Shown piece by piece: positions 23,326 to 35,850 of a stretch of DNA of 64,000 nucleotides. This DNA is from Salvator merianae. Taxonomy: Eukaryota; Chordata; Lepidosauria; Squamata; Teiidae. The notes beneath the pieces are model-generated. The model worked only from the letters and a program-made list of their open reading frames with translations. It searched no databases and had not been told where the DNA came from. Within the stretch, counting starts at the first letter, position 1. Each line of letters begins with the position of its first letter. The DNA is taken from the NCBI GenBank assembly GCA_003586115.2, contig QVOM02000057.1:5062457-5126456 (forward strand), given 5' to 3'. The translations under genes were made by a program, and so were the position numbers.

Positions 23326-23779
23326 ACCAGGAACGGGTCTTCTGTCTGCGCTCGCCTCTGGTCTGTTTCCACTTCAGCATCCGGTCGCGAGCCCCCCTGA
23401 ATGGGCCCCACATGCCCCTCCTCACCACCCCAGACATTGTTTTTACCCTGAAAGAGCTTTTAAAGAGTTCCCCCCCCCCCCAGTAAATGGATTTGCAGGG
23501 GGGAGGGGGGAGGCCCAACCAGTTCTGCCAACACCTGGGTTGCCTTGAAAAGCCGCTTGGACTAATTGCCTCCCCAGCTGGTGCTGGTAATTGAAGGGAG
23601 GGGAATGAGCACAGGGGGGGGGAGGAGGAGATGGTGGGTGAGCAGGGGCGGGGGGGAGGAAGGGGAAACTGGGGGTCAGATGGGCAGAATAGCTGGGACA
23701 GGCCTGGGGCACTGAAACTGCTTTGAAGCCTTGTCAGTTCCCAAAGATATTTGTTAGATGGTTTGCTTGTTTTCTTCTG
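23326..23779. other. Unassigned non-coding stretch with G/C homopolymers
   Basis: It contains poly-C at 23471-23481 and G-rich purine sequence at 23500-23680. The open frames on both strands are proline/glycine-rich consequences of this composition. Confidence 0.35.
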
Positions 23780-23900
23780 GCATTTCCATCCCATCTTCCC
23801 TCCCAGAAGCCCAAGGCCATACAGGATATGCTGTTCCTCTCCCTTCGATTTTTATCCTCACAACAGCCCTGTAAGCAGGAAAGAAGCTGTTCTTTCTATT
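23780..23900 (-). mobile_element. MIR/L2-like SINE fragment
   Basis: TTTTTATCCTCACAACAGCC, then CTGTAAGCAGG, is the reverse complement of the conserved SINE 3' region seen at 12110. Confidence 0.6.
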
Positions 23901-24065
23901 CCAGCCCTCTCCTTTTTTGCACACGACTCTCCTTCCGATGTTGAAACATCAACCTCTGAGCTATTAGAAGGGCACGGTGAAACCAGTTACACCCCCGTTC
24001 ATCTGCTTCTGAAATGTGGGCATGTAGGGCAAAGGACTATGAAAATCTTAGACTATTCACCATCG

Positions 24066-24265
24066 TCCACTGTTGTGCTTAAGCCTATAAATCCTTAAAC
24101 AACTTAGGACCAGGGTATAAACCGGTAAGACCTCTGCAGTCATCTAGGGAAGTCCTGCTGTGGGTAATTACTAAATGTCACCTCGCAGTGTCCCACAGCA
24201 GGGCCTTCTCTGTGGTGGCACTCGCACTGGGCACCAGGCCATCAATGATCCAGGTGCTAAGACTG
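24066..24265 (+). mobile_element. LINE ORF2 C-terminal fragment (L2/CR1-like)
   Basis: AAGCCTATAAATCCTTAAAC and TAGGACCAGGGTATA precede CACAGCAGGGCCTTCTCTGT, which translates to ..SRAFSVVA, the same signature as at 9740 and 45010. Confidence 0.6.
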
Positions 24266-25700
24266 CGCCCGTATCTGAATACCTGGCAGCCAGAAGCAGA
24301 CTGTCCGATGTCCCCTGGGCGGGAGGACACAAGTGACTGATCGCTCATCCGGCGTACGGGAGCAGCCAGGGATCAGAAAAAGCCCCACCCTGCCAGCAAA
24401 GGAAACGATCACGGCGGACGGCTTCCTTTCCCGTCACCCGCCCATGCCTCCTCGGGCGAGGCCTACTCCCGAGCAAGCCGGCGAATTAAAGCGATCCCGC
24501 TCCCTGGCCCGGGTCAGCGCAAAGCCTCTGCTTTGCCAGGGTCTCTGCTCTTTCGCGTGCGCGGCCCGGCAATTAACCCTGCCTGGATCCCGACGCGCAA
24601 GGTCTGGGCTCTGTCCTCAATGTATCAGTTGGAATTACCCTGGTATTTCCAGCCTTCTGTTACCGCTAATCGCCTTCCCCCCCGGCAACATCTTGTGTTA
24701 GTGTACAACAGGGAGCAGGGACTAATTGACTTTGTCATTAATCCCGCCCCCCCCGGGAGCCCCCATGGTTAGCGGCTTAGCCACAGACACGAGCGATAAG
24801 CTGGATTGTACCTCACCAGGCCTACCTTGAAATAGTTTGCTGGCGGGTGCGTGCCAAGAGCTCTCCCCCCTCCCCCCCAGCCTGGCCAAGACGGCATCTT
24901 TAAAGCTCTGGAGGGGCAGAGGAAGCATCTTGCCTGAACCTCACGACATATAAGATGCATTTAGGGGACATCGTCTTCGGACAGGAGGGTACGAACGGCT
25001 CCCCCACTATATGGGCCGTAATAACACGAGTACAGTGCTCGTTTCTGCGGGACACCCGGCCCAGCCGTCTTGATTTATCCATCGACTGACGTTGTGGAAT
25101 CCCTACCAATGCTGTCTCCCAGTGGACAGGGATGGGTCCCCTTTCCTGCTACCACCTTGCAGACAGGTGGCGGTGGGAGACGTCCAGGCCTCATCCCAGT
25201 GACTTTTGGAGGGTCTCCGGAAAGTTGCCCACAAGTGGGGCTATTTCCAGAGCGCTCTTCCTAGGCCAGAACTGGTTTCCGCAGTACGTGCCTTGCGGAA
25301 CGTCCCATAGGTACTCACCCGATCCTCTGTCTGCCTCACCGCATGGTCTCTTACACGGTGTTGTTTGCAATCCCACCCACAACATATTTTTGGCTCCAGG
25401 GCTGGCGAGTTTGCAATTGGTCCAACATTTCCTCTTGCTAGTTTGGCCACAGGAGGCAGGAGGTTCCCATAATCCCAGGGTGGCTCTCTCCTTATTGGAC
25501 CAGAAAGAGGACCTGGGCACATTCCCCCCAACAGATTAATGCTGAAAAATTTGACCCAAAGGAGTCCCAGTTTGCATGCCAAAACCGAACCTCAGCAAAG
25601 CACCTTCACCCTCACCGATGAATCTTTTCTCCAGCCACATGAGTGGTTTGGAATGGAGAAAAACAACAGACACCCAGTAAATTCCAAGTCAAGAGAAAAG
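24266..25700. other. Low-repeat stretch, candidate conserved non-coding sequence
   Basis: This is one of the few kilobase stretches without a recognisable repeat. Homeodomain-type words cluster at 24570-24760 (GGCAATTAACC, CGCTAATCG, GACTAATTGAC, CATTAATCC). No open frame looks like a known protein. A regulatory role is speculative and needs alignment to other reptiles. Confidence 0.25.
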
Positions 25701-25719
25701 GGGTAAAAACAGCTACATC

Positions 25720-26085
25720 CAAACACACAATTGCATAGTTTGCTTCACCATTGAACCATTCACCCGTTTGTTCAGTTCGATGGCAAACTGGTTAATCGAA
25801 CAAAAGGGACGTTCGCATTCGATTCCAAACTTGCGCAAAAAAAAAACACCATTTTTCCATTGAAAAAAAGCCCTTTTCGAGGGTAAAACCACAGCAAACA
25901 CAAACTGTTTGATTGAATTGTTTGTGTTCAGAGGCAGGAAACTGGTTGGGTTTGAAAGAATTTCCACATATTCGAACACCCTCATGTTCAGCTTGGCGCA
26001 AACATTCGCAAACACAAACCATTTGACTGAATTTTCAAACACAAAGCAAACTTTGCACTCCCTAGGTAGCAAAGTGGACCCTGGC
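25720..26085. mobile_element. GTTCG-rich MITE family, copy B
   Basis: It is dense in TTCGA/GAACA words (GTTCAGTTCGATGGC, TAATCGAACAAAAGG, ACGTTCGCATTCGATTCC, AAAGCCCTTTTCGAGGG). The run with CCCTTTTCGAGGG is also present, in the other strand sense, at about 63650 (CCCTTGAAAAGGGC), so copies B and D are relatives in opposite orientation. Ends were not defined. Confidence 0.55.
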
Positions 26086-26196
26086 AGAGAAACACACATA
26101 GAATGTGCCTAAAATCCATCAGACAGTCAAATATTCCCAAAGGGCCTCCTTCCTTGATTTCTTGAGCCTTGGACAAAAAGCTAGCCTTGCTCAAAC

Positions 26197-26510
26197 TTTT
26201 TTATTTAAGAAGATTTATATACTGCCCTACGCTGTAGCCCTAGGGTGCTGTGCAGAATAAAACCATGACAGCTAAAAATAATACAGCCTTACAATAAAAA
26301 AAAATTGACATACGGCAACAATAACAAAAAAATAATTGAAAGCAAACAAATGCTTAGCAGTTCCCAAAAGTTCAGGTGAATGGATGAATTTTCACCAGAC
26401 ATCAAAAAACGGCTAAAAAAAGAAAAAAATAAGATGGCTAAACAAGGGTGCCTGGCGAATCCCAGTGAGGAGGCTGTTCTCTAACATGGGGGCCACCAAT
26501 CAGAAGGTCC
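26197..26510 (-). mobile_element. LINE 3' UTR (L2/CR1-like)
   Basis: TTTATTTAAGAAGATTTATA, TACTGCCCTACGC and GAGGAGGCTGTTCTCTAACA plus TGGGGGCCACC follow the layout of the elements at 14841 and 53885. Confidence 0.55.
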
Positions 26511-27240
26511 TGTATCTTGCTATTGTCATCTTCATCTCCTCTAGAGACGGTATTGCTACATGGTCATTAACCCTCCTTGGAAATACATTTTGAGAGTTGG
26601 AAGTGTTGTTGGGTTTTTTTCTCCCCTTTCAGGGACTTCACACAGAACATTGGCGTGGCTTTTATCATATCACTCTTTCTTTTTTTAAAGTTTATCCTCT
26701 AGTACCTTTCTTTGCAGATCACCCAAAGTGGCTCTTTTCGGGCCATAAGATCCTGACTCAATCCAGACCCCTGTGCTCACAGTTACATTTGCAAGCCCAT
26801 AAGCAGGGCAAGAGCTTTGCTTGCTGTCACCTAGTAGACGGTCTCCTATACTGGAGCTGCTCAGATGACCATTGGCACTGCTAGCCATTGGCAACCCTGT
26901 GTTCCATGAGTGTTTGCCGACTGCAGAAATGCTACCTCCCTGCTTCTTTTACCACCTTGCAATCCGTGCTTACCCCCCTGGTAAGACGGATGTTTCTCCC
27001 GTCTCCGGGTTCAGGGCCAGACATATTTGCATCGCTTAATCTTTTGCCTGTGAATAATCTCTCTGCCGCTAAGATCACTCCTGGTATCAAAGCAAATGTC
27101 TGATACCAAGGCTCTAATCTGCAAACCAGCGGGATGGCCTTTAAAGTGATCCAGGGGGGATTGGAAGGATTTTTCCCACTCCAGCAGGCCCTTAAGTGCC
27201 CCCCTCCCACCCCCCTCACCCCCTCAGGACCGACCGTTTG
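26511..27240. other. Unassigned non-coding stretch
   Basis: Short open frames only. No recognised repeat or exon. Confidence 0.3.
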
Positions 27241-27256
27241 CAGGAACAAAAGCACG

Positions 27257-27457
27257 CCTAGGTACCGCCTCCAGGTTGGGGAGGCAGGCAGGAGGCCTCT
27301 AAAGGCCATTTGCAGGGAGCTGAGAGCAGGGGAAGGTTTCACCTTTATATTCAGCTTGAGAATGCCTGGAAGCAATTGGTGGGCCACTGTGTGAGGCGGG
27401 ATGCTGGACTAGATGGGCTGTGGCCTGATCCAGCAGGGCTCTTCTTCTGTTCTAATG
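27257..27457 (+). mobile_element. CR1-clade LINE 3' end, copy 4
   Basis: TAGGTACCGCCTCCAGGTTG, GGCATTTGCAGGG-like words, GATGCTGGACTAGATGGGC and TGATCCAGCAGGGCTC are all present. Confidence 0.85.
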
Positions 27458-27744
27458 GGGAAGTCTGGGGGTGCTGCTGAAATGGGGGAATAGAGGGATG
27501 GATTGCAGTATTCTGGGAATTGGCAGAGGAAACCCTGAGCACATTTATAGAGCTCTAAACCTCAGAATAGGTTCTGCAGTTTCATTTATCAATTATTTGA
27601 AGACTTACCACTGCCCTCTAGTGGCCAACCCAACATGCAACCAGCATCTCGTAGGCTCTTCAAGGAGAACCAAGCGTCTTGCAGTCCGGGCCGCAGTTTG
27701 CTGAATCAGATGCGTGAAGCATCACCCCAGGGTGGACCACCTCC

Positions 27745-27972
27745 CCACATATTAAATAAAACCCACTTCAAAGTGGCTTAGAGGTGGTAGCATGTGGACA
27801 CTAGTGTTTCCATCCCGCCTCTAATTCATATTAAAGTCCATAGAATACCTTTGGGAAGCGTGTTTTCTGACCCTTTCAAGGAACTAGCATGTGGAAGTTA
27901 CCACCTCCAAGCTGCTTTGGAACCGCTTTTTTTTTCTTGTTTTTTAAACTGCATATGGATGCAGCCTTGGAG
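27745..27972. mobile_element. MITE of the GGCTGCAT...ATGCAGCC family
   Basis: CATGTGGACACTAGTGTTTC, CATCCCGCCTCTAATTCA, ATTAAAGTCC and GCATATGGATGCAGCC parallel the element at 49363-49517 over most of its length. Confidence 0.65.
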
Positions 27973-27989
27973 AGAAAATTGTAAACCTT

Positions 27990-28860
27990 AAAGGAGTGGA
28001 GTCTGAAATTCGGATAAACACAGGCAGCAATTAACTCCTATTTAATTTGTGAATTATCGCCTTTAATCGCACCCTTATTAAGTCTGTGCTTTCACTTCAC
28101 TTTTGACCTCTTTCTTTCCCAACTCCAGCCTGCCTGCCCCTGTGTGTCTTTCAACACTTCATTTGATGGAAAGGAATTGCGATCCAAGGCAGTTAATGTT
28201 GACGTCTCATCTAATTTCCTCCTGTTCGGCTTTGTATCCAGCAAGACTGCCGAGAATTTTTAGCCCTGAAGATGTCACAAGATGACTAATCTATTTTGTT
28301 ACCCGCAAGAGTCTAGCGCTTGCTCATAGGCCCCTAAAAATACCAACAATCAGATCCTGCTTAGCTTTCCTTTTTCAGAAAAAATACCTTTCCCATTTTC
28401 TCCTGCAGCACAGTCCTCAAGACTGGTTTTTCCCAAGTCTTCGTTAACCTTCACGTGTGTGTTGTAGAAGGGACTGAGGTGTTGTGTGTCCACTTTCAGT
28501 GTGGATGTAATGGCCAAGGAGTGTGGTTTCTGCCTGAGGCCCCTGGTGTAGTGATGTGCTGACCTGAATTCTCTAGGGCTGCCTCCAGGTGGCACCAAAA
28601 TATAACGCTGTTCAGCGATATTCTGAAAGAAAGCACTTCCAGAATAATCGCTCGTATCCCAGATGACTGGGCAACCATGTTAGGCAAGCAGAAGAACTTA
28701 CCTGCTCTGGACGCTCACTCCCACGATGTCGCAACAGGTGCATCCGGGTAGGCGACACCTGTACAAAAATGGTGGGCAATTCACCTCTCTGTGAATCATA
28801 GCATACTGTCCTCCTCTCTGTGGGCAGGGCTGCATTGCACAAAAGTGTGACATCAGGATG
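27990..28860. other. AT-rich low-repeat stretch
   Basis: At 28030-28100 there is a run of homeodomain-like words (AATTAACTCC, TTTAATTTGTGAATTA, TTTAATCGC, TTATTAAG). No exon or repeat was recognised in the block. Confidence 0.25.
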
Positions 28861-28884
28861 CACGGATGGGACAGATTCATGCAT

Positions 28885-29036
28885 GCCCAGGTACCAGGGT
28901 GGAGAGACAGACAGGAGAGCAGGTGAAGGTTTTGCCTTCATCTTCTGCTTGAGATGCCCAGAAGCAATTGGTGGGCCGCTGTGCAAGACAGGATGCTGGA
29001 CTAGATGGGCCATGGCCTGATCCAGCAAGGCTCCTC
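28885..29036 (+). mobile_element. CR1-clade LINE 3' end, copy 5 (internal deletion)
   Basis: GGTGGAGAGACAGACAGG joins directly to GAGAGCAGGTGAAGG, so the usual 'GCCTCTAAAGGCCATTTGC' block is deleted. The remainder to CTCCTCATATGTTCTTG is intact. Confidence 0.85.
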
Positions 29037-29047
29037 ATATGTTCTTG

Positions 29048-29269
29048 TCTAGAATGGATGCCTAGATACCATCTCCAGGTTGGAGGGGTAGGCAGGATGC
29101 CTCTCAAGGCCCTTTGCAGGGAGTTGAGAGCAGGTGAAGGTTTTGCCTTCGTCTTCCGCTTGAGATGCCCAGAAGCAATCGGTGGGCCACTGGGTGAGAC
29201 AGGATGCTGGACTAGTTGTGCTGTGGCCTGATCCAGCAGGGCTCCTCTGATGTTCTTAGGTTCTTATGT
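29048..29269 (+). mobile_element. CR1-clade LINE 3' end, copy 6 (tandem to copy 5)
   Basis: A full-length tail directly following copy 5 in the same orientation. Closely spaced tails recur at 47594-48140 and 52330-52823. Confidence 0.88.
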
Positions 29270-30333
29270 ACCCTTACTACGGGACTCATTAGGCAGTCTC
29301 CACCTCACAACAGCAAAATTCTTGGCTTTCACTCTGAAAATCCATTCTCGTTTTAACTCCTAATTTTAGTCCAAATCCCCCTTCTTTTCCTGAACAATTC
29401 TCTTAGGGCTATCCTGAGTTTATGTGAGAAATGTTGGCCTGCACGATGATTTGACTTATTGATTTTACCTGTCAATGTTTGTTTTTAAACCTTTTGGGTC
29501 TGTGACTGCAATAAAAGCTTGATGGATTGCAGACGGAGAATTGCACATTGAACGGAAAGTCTCAGCCAGGGATCGCTGTGATTCTGAATATGGGAATCGG
29601 GACCCTAAAAGGAAACTTTCCCAAACTCCCAGGGCCTTTGCAACAAAAGAAGAGCAACCCCTGAATGCCCTTTCAGGTTGTGATTTCCCTGCCCCTTCAG
29701 CCTCCCAAAATCGCAGCCAGCTAATTTCCCCAGCTAATTGCCAGCGCCAAAACGTGCTTTCCTCACTCCGGCCTTCGGCAGTTTCGCAACCCCTGTGCCC
29801 CCAAAAGCCCAGGGTCATCTGCAGCGTTTGCTGGGTGTTTGGAGACCGGCTGCAGTTTTCTTGCTTGCCCTGGGAACCTTGCTCTGGTGGGGAGGAGGGG
29901 AAAAATTTGGGTCAAGTTGCAGCGTGGCGGGCTGTGATTCATTTAGGAATTAGGCTCTCCTGAAGCTGGGAGGGATGGCGGTTTGAGGTGGAGAGTTCAG
30001 GAAGGGTCGCTTGTCGCTGGTTTTGCCCTTTCGCTTTGTTTTCGCTGATGCCTACAGGAACAATGGAGAAATTCACTGTGGGGTGGCCAGGGGGGTTGGG
30101 GATTGGGGGGAGGCTGTAAGCAACAAAAGACAGATGCTATTTGCAGGCCTGTTCACCCAACCCCCACCCGCCCCGCCCGCAACATTGCTCTTGTGGAAAT
30201 TTGGAGCACACATCTATTTACAGTCTCCTTGATTGTTTCCAGATGCAAGCCCAAAACCTGTGTCAGCAAAAGGGAGAAAAGAGATGGATGGATGGAGGAG
30301 GAGGAAGAGGCCAAAGAAAGATGGTTAAAATTT
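29270..30333. other. Unassigned non-coding stretch
   Basis: It includes a GC-richer part (29560-30110) with overlapping open frames up to 140 codons on opposite strands. None has a recognisable domain or plausible splice context. Confidence 0.3.
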
Positions 30334-30486
30334 GGCTGTGTCTGCACTAGGGGCTGAGATGTCTTTGATGGGCCCCTAAGGCACCTGGTATCCACATTTC
30401 CCCCCCCTCCAAGGTGAACTAGACCCTGTTGGCTCAAAGGGCTGCTGCGCCAATGCACAGAGGACATCCACAGTGTAGACACACCA
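30334..30486. mobile_element. Short MITE-like element
   Basis: GGCTGTGTCTGCACTAGG faces CCACAGTGTAGACACACC, giving inverted ends of about 14 bp with two or three mismatches around a 120-bp core. Confidence 0.5.
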
Positions 30487-30626
30487 TCTGAAGCAGCCCA
30501 CTTGGAAAATGGAGCCTGAGAGGCGTCTTTGCTGACATCTGTTGGGCCATAGCAGGGCCACTCCAGTGGTGGCACCTCCCCCGGGGACCTGATGCTGTGG
30601 CAATGGAGTTATGGCGTTATAGAGAA

Positions 30627-30656
30627 GGAGATAGATAGATAGATAGATAGATAGAG
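30627..30656. repeat. (ATAG)n microsatellite
   Basis: Seven GATA units in pure tandem. Confidence 0.9.
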
Positions 30657-31390
30657 CAGTCATCTTGAGAGACACTTTTTGGGAAAGGCAATGCAATTCA
30701 GGGCTCACATTGGCTTTGCAAATTTCTGCAACAGAGTTGATGCCTTGAATTGTTTTGCATGAAATTTCTGCAAGCTTCACCTGGGATTCACCTCATTTTC
30801 CCAGATGCACAGGTTGCACAGCGGAGCTCCTCACACTTGTACCATTGGATTGGGGGGGGGGGGGAACAGGATCCCAGCACCATCAGCAGCCTGTTTCCCC
30901 CATTTGGGCACATTTCGGGGTGTGGGCCTGGCATCTGCACAGGCTGGGTCCTTTTTCGTATTTCCAGGAGGCTCAGACAGCATCAGCATGGCCATGGCCA
31001 GGCAGTTGGTAAAAACATGGCCTCCTTCACAAAACGTGGTCCCCAAAATTTGCAGGAATGAGATTCTGGCTTCGTGATGTCTTTAAACTACATTGGTAGA
31101 CTGGCTCTGTCTTCTGCAGTGCCAGCAACTTGGGAGGGAGGGAGAGAGAAAGGAAGAAAAAGAAAGCTGGATCCTTAAAGCCATGCAGCCTGAGACCAGA
31201 AGCATGCACAGAGGGCAAGAATAAATCAGTGGCCGGCTAGAAGCCCTCCAAATGCTCCAAAACGAGGCCTCTTTGTCTCCTGGGCCACCAGCCAACATCC
31301 AGGGTTGCTGAACGGAAACTATTTCCCTGCCCTCACATTTTAATCATGTGTAGGAAATAGTATGAGCCAGTGGGGGGCACTGCTTTCCCT
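30657..31390. other. Unassigned non-coding stretch
   Basis: It contains a G-run at 30852-30864. No exon or repeat was identified. Confidence 0.3.
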
Positions 31391-31395
31391 CTGGA

Positions 31396-31850
<455 letters not shown>

Positions 31851-32880
31851 GTTCCGCAGCTTCGTTGTCTGGCTTTTCAACACCCCATATTCTGACCTTT
31901 GTTCAGACTCATCAGCTGCTGCCAAGGTCTCCTTCAGCAAAAAAAAGGAAAATTTTAAAAAGGGGGGAGTGGAATGGGACAAGGGTTTGGGAGGCACAAA
32001 CACATCAGCCAACTATTTCCTGACACAGCAAAAAAGAAAGAAAGAAAAAGAAAAGCAGATTTCTCTCCTCGGCTCTGTCATTTTTCATTGCTGTGGCTCC
32101 ATCCACTGGTTTAAAAAGCCCCCCCCAAGTGGGGGTTGCAAGGAGAGAGACACCCTTCCCCCCCCATCTCTGGAAATCAGCCTAAGTGTGGGGGGGGAGA
32201 ACTGCAGGGGGTTGGTCCCATGCAGGGTACGAACCCTTTACTTTCCGAGAGCACCAAAGGTCACGATGGAGGGCAGCGAGGGCTCGTGATTTCACTCTTC
32301 CGCGGGAGCTTTTTTTCAACATGCTCTTCCATGAATCATTTTTTATTCTTTTTATCTCTATTTTATCTCAGAGTTTTTTGTTGTGCTTTGCTTTTTTGCA
32401 TTCCTTCTTCCTTTACGGGTTTATCGCCGAAAATATTTAGACCCCTTTTCTTGGTGTGTTGAAATGCCCTCCTAGGTTGAGTTTCGGCTGCAGATGGCTT
32501 GGGTTTCGATTTATTATTATCACTTTCTTCTTTGTGGTCGTTTGGGTATGGAAGAAAGCTGACTCCCCACCCCACCCCACCCCACCGGGCTAGGGGAACC
32601 TCAAAGTAAGCCCCCAGTTCTTAGTTTCGGGCAGAGGTGCAGGACTCGCTCGGAGCATCTAACAAAACCCTCACATTAGAAGAAAAGAAGGGTGTAAGCT
32701 TGATAGCTTTGGCATGCTCAACAAAGGCTCTTGTGGAAGGTTCTTTTCTACCTGTCAATCAACAGGGGGTAACAGGAGGGGAGTTTGGGGAGGGGAGGAA
32801 GCAGCAAATGACAACTGGTAGAAGGTGGTGTGGATAAATTCAGTTGCCTCCTGCCCATCAATGCCACGTTCGTATGGTGG
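31851..32880. other. Unassigned non-coding stretch
   Basis: It has C and G homopolymers near 32121 and 32191, and a (CCCCA)n run at 32568-32585. No exon was recognised. Confidence 0.3.
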
Positions 32881-32882
32881 CC

Positions 32883-33260
32883 AGATGGAGAGGTGGATAA
32901 GGCTTTTACACCTTTAATAGTGGCATGGAAGAGGAAACCGCAGGGCTCCTACACCTTTAATAGTATCATGGAAGAGGGAATTACAGGGCTCCTGCACCTT
33001 TAATAGTACCATGGAAGAGGGAATTACAGGGCTCCTGCACCTTTAATAGTACCATGGAAGAGGGAATTACAGGGCTCCTGCACCTTTAATAGTATCATGG
33101 AAGAGGGAATTACAGGGCTCCTGCACCTTTAATAGTATCATGGAAGAGGGAATTACAGGGCTCCTGCACCTTTAATAGTATCATGGAAGAGGGAATTGCA
33201 GGGTTCCTGCATCTTTAATAGAGGCATAGAAGAGGGAATTGCCAGGCTCCTGCACCAATA
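32883..33260. repeat. 43-bp minisatellite, eight to nine copies
   Basis: The unit GCACCTTTAATAGTATCATG, then GAAGAGGGAATTACAGGGCTCCT, starts at about 32909, 32952, 32995, 33038, 33081, 33124, 33167 and 33210, all exactly 43 bp apart. Central copies are nearly identical and outer copies are diverged, as expected for an array homogenised from the middle. Confidence 0.96.
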
Positions 33261-33312
33261 GTTGCACAGAAGATCAAACTGCAGGATTCACCGAACCCCA
33301 GCCACCCCAGCC

Positions 33313-33412
33313 ATTTTGGATTCCAGCTCCCATCATTCTCCCAAGTCCAAAATGGCTGTGCCAGCTGGGTCTGATGGGAGTTCAGCGCTAAACATCTGGA
33401 GACTGCCAAATG
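33313..33412. mobile_element. Short MITE with inverted ends
   Basis: TTTTGGATTCCAGCTCCCATCA faces TGATGGGAGTTCAGCGCTAA with an inner repeat CAAAATGG. It belongs to the 'TCCCATCA' group. Confidence 0.55.
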
Positions 33413-34224
33413 GTAAAGACAGTGTTAAGGAATACCATGTTTGGGAGATGTTTTTTTTACCCCCCTTCAGAGCTGGGGTGAGTGTGTTTCTTGGCAGTCT
33501 CTGGAAGTTTTTGCGGTCGATCCAAATTTTGACTCATGCTTGACTCGTAGACGAGCCAATAACCTCCTTTTTCGACCAGAACATAGGACCCCCTCAGTGT
33601 GAGTTTGCAACCAAACATACCCTATCGGTTCTGCTGTCATGCAGAATTTCCCCCCCTTTCTCTCCCCAAGGGGTTGAAGCGGTGTCTGTGGGGATTTCCT
33701 GTGTCAGTAAAGAAAGAATCAGCGTGTTTGTGAGGAGCCGTTGAGTCACTCGGGACTGGGCCCGTGAGCTGTTCTTCTAACGGCAGTTTTGTCTGCCAAC
33801 GGGTCAGTCGGTCAGAGAATGCAACTTCCTGGAAGGGCGGCGCTTTCGCCGATAGCCTCCGTTACGTGACTCACACCCGTAGAGAGGGATCCCAGATGGT
33901 GAAACTCCCTTTGGGAACCAACAACAAACAGAGACCAGAGCCCGTTTCAAACTCCCCCATCGGCAAACGGAGACGGGTGCCGTTTCATCTCCCTCGTCAC
34001 CGCAACAGAAATGTAGCATGGCAGCGAGGGAGATTTTGAGTGCCTCTTAAACGTTCCACGGTCCAGAGGTTTCACAGGAGAATTAAAAGCAGTGTGTGGT
34101 TGTGTGCGTAAAGAGAATCACATTTTTGTGTGCCACAGTTGACAGCTGAAAAGTGGTTGCTCAGCTCCAGGTCTAATTCCAAAGACCGTAAAAATGCCGC
34201 TTGTTAATAAGCTGGAAATTTCCC
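33413..34224. other. Unassigned non-coding stretch
   Basis: The CpG content of 33740-34020 is somewhat raised. No exon or repeat was recognised. Confidence 0.3.
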
Positions 34225-34355
34225 TGGGGTGCGGTGGGGTGGTCAAACTGTAGCCTTCTCAGCGTTGCTAAAACTACAGCTCCCATGAGCCCACCCTGTC
34301 TGGTCCATGACAGAGACTAGTGGCAGTTGTGGTTCGGCCACATCTTGAGGGCGAC
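34225..34355. mobile_element. Decayed MITE of the 'ACTACAGCTCCCAT' group
   Basis: GCTAAAACTACAGCTCCCAT opposes GGCAGTTGTGGTTCGGCC, which is a weakly preserved inverted end. Confidence 0.45.
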
Positions 34356-35385
34356 TGTTTGGTCTCTCTTTTGCAACAGGCAAAGGGGTTTTCCAAAGGT
34401 CTTCCCCAACTTGGAAACTCAGATATGGCGGTGTCCTAGATAAAAGGCACATATCCTAAAGGGCATATTAAGAATCCTGTTCTCATCATTTTAATTAATG
34501 GGTTAAGGGTCTTGCTTAAACCCGAATACAACCACTGGACAAAAATCTGTTCTGAATGAATTGTTCTTGATTTTATTATTCTATTACAAGCCCACATTTT
34601 TCTATATTTACAATCTTGTACTTTTTCTCTGTAAACTATTCAGACAACTCAGCTATACAGACATAATTAAGTAAGGGAATAAGTAAATAATTAGGGCCCA
34701 GACTCAACTACAAAAATGTCCTGATTTCCCCCAGCTTCCAATGTGGGCTATGGGTATGCAAAACACTGTTCCAAATTACTTGGGACAGCCACTTGGGCAG
34801 TGTCCAGGCATGCCTCTGTCGCCTTCCACACCATCTAGCTTGAAATTGGGTTTTCTGAGATAGATAATGCCAACAGCTCCTCGTCACTTCGCTGATGAGT
34901 TCCCTTGGGCCACAGTCACACCACAACAAGATAGTTTAACTTAGGATTCGCAGGGAACTGAGACCGTTTCTGGCCTGTCCACAGCTACCATGGGATGGGG
35001 GCAGGCAGGCCTCTCTGATTCCAAGCCCCAGAGTCCACGGGTGGCCTTCCACGAAAGTAGAGGCCACAGGGAGGCTGCTGGTCTTGGACAGGCCAGGATT
35101 CGGTGCGGGGCAGAGGTGGGAGGAGCTAAGGACACATGCCACTTCCAGGTTTGGTCTTCCACATGCTGCCACTGCTGTGCAGAAGGTTTCTGGGTCTTAT
35201 GCGGGAGGCAGCACCGAAGGGGATGGGTGTATTTCTTGCAACGGTAATGGACTCAGTGCTGGGATAATCCAACTACAGGATAGTCCCAATTGTTCAGAGG
35301 AAGTCTATAGAAGAACCAGAAATGCATTTTCACATGTGAATTTCTGCAGACAGAGGACGACCTCCGTTTGGATAAAAGCTAAGGT
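34356..35385. other. Unassigned non-coding stretch
   Basis: AT-rich at 34480-34690, then moderate GC. GGTTTTCTGAGATAGATAATGCC near 34849 is a piece of the dispersed element described at 23190. Confidence 0.3.
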
Positions 35386-35452
35386 GTGACTGCAGGCTCA
35401 CTCCGAAAGTGGACTGAAGCTGTATCGAAACTTAGGTGTAGATGGGTCCCTG
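35386..35452. mobile_element. Fragment of the 23190/50165 dispersed element
   Basis: GAAAGTGGACTGAAGC and CTTAGGTGTAGATGGGTCC match the second half of the elements at 23190 and 50165. Confidence 0.5.
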
Positions 35453-35850
35453 TGAAAGGTAAAAGTTTCCCAAGTAGTTACTGGGTGGTTAGAATGCCTG
35501 ATCTTACTCTCTTTCTGAATGTACAAAGAACACTCTCTTTCTCACAGACATGCATACACATCTTTCTGCTGATGAGGTTTTTGTCCTTCCCTGGTGACAC
35601 ATTTGCAAAAGGTGCCGATATCAGTTAAGCTTATTATGAACCAGAGCGAAAAGGTAACCACTAGAACTAGAATTACCTTTCCCTTCCATTGTCTTTCTGC
35701 TTACAAGCAAGAGAGAAGGACATCCGGTGAAGGAAGGATATAAATTCTTAAATTCTTAAATAAAAATAAATATGCACCTGGGCGCAAACGGCTGCTACTT
35801 ATTGGCTTGGAGCAGAAGCCAGTAAAGTTTTGCATTAGTAGACCGAGTGA

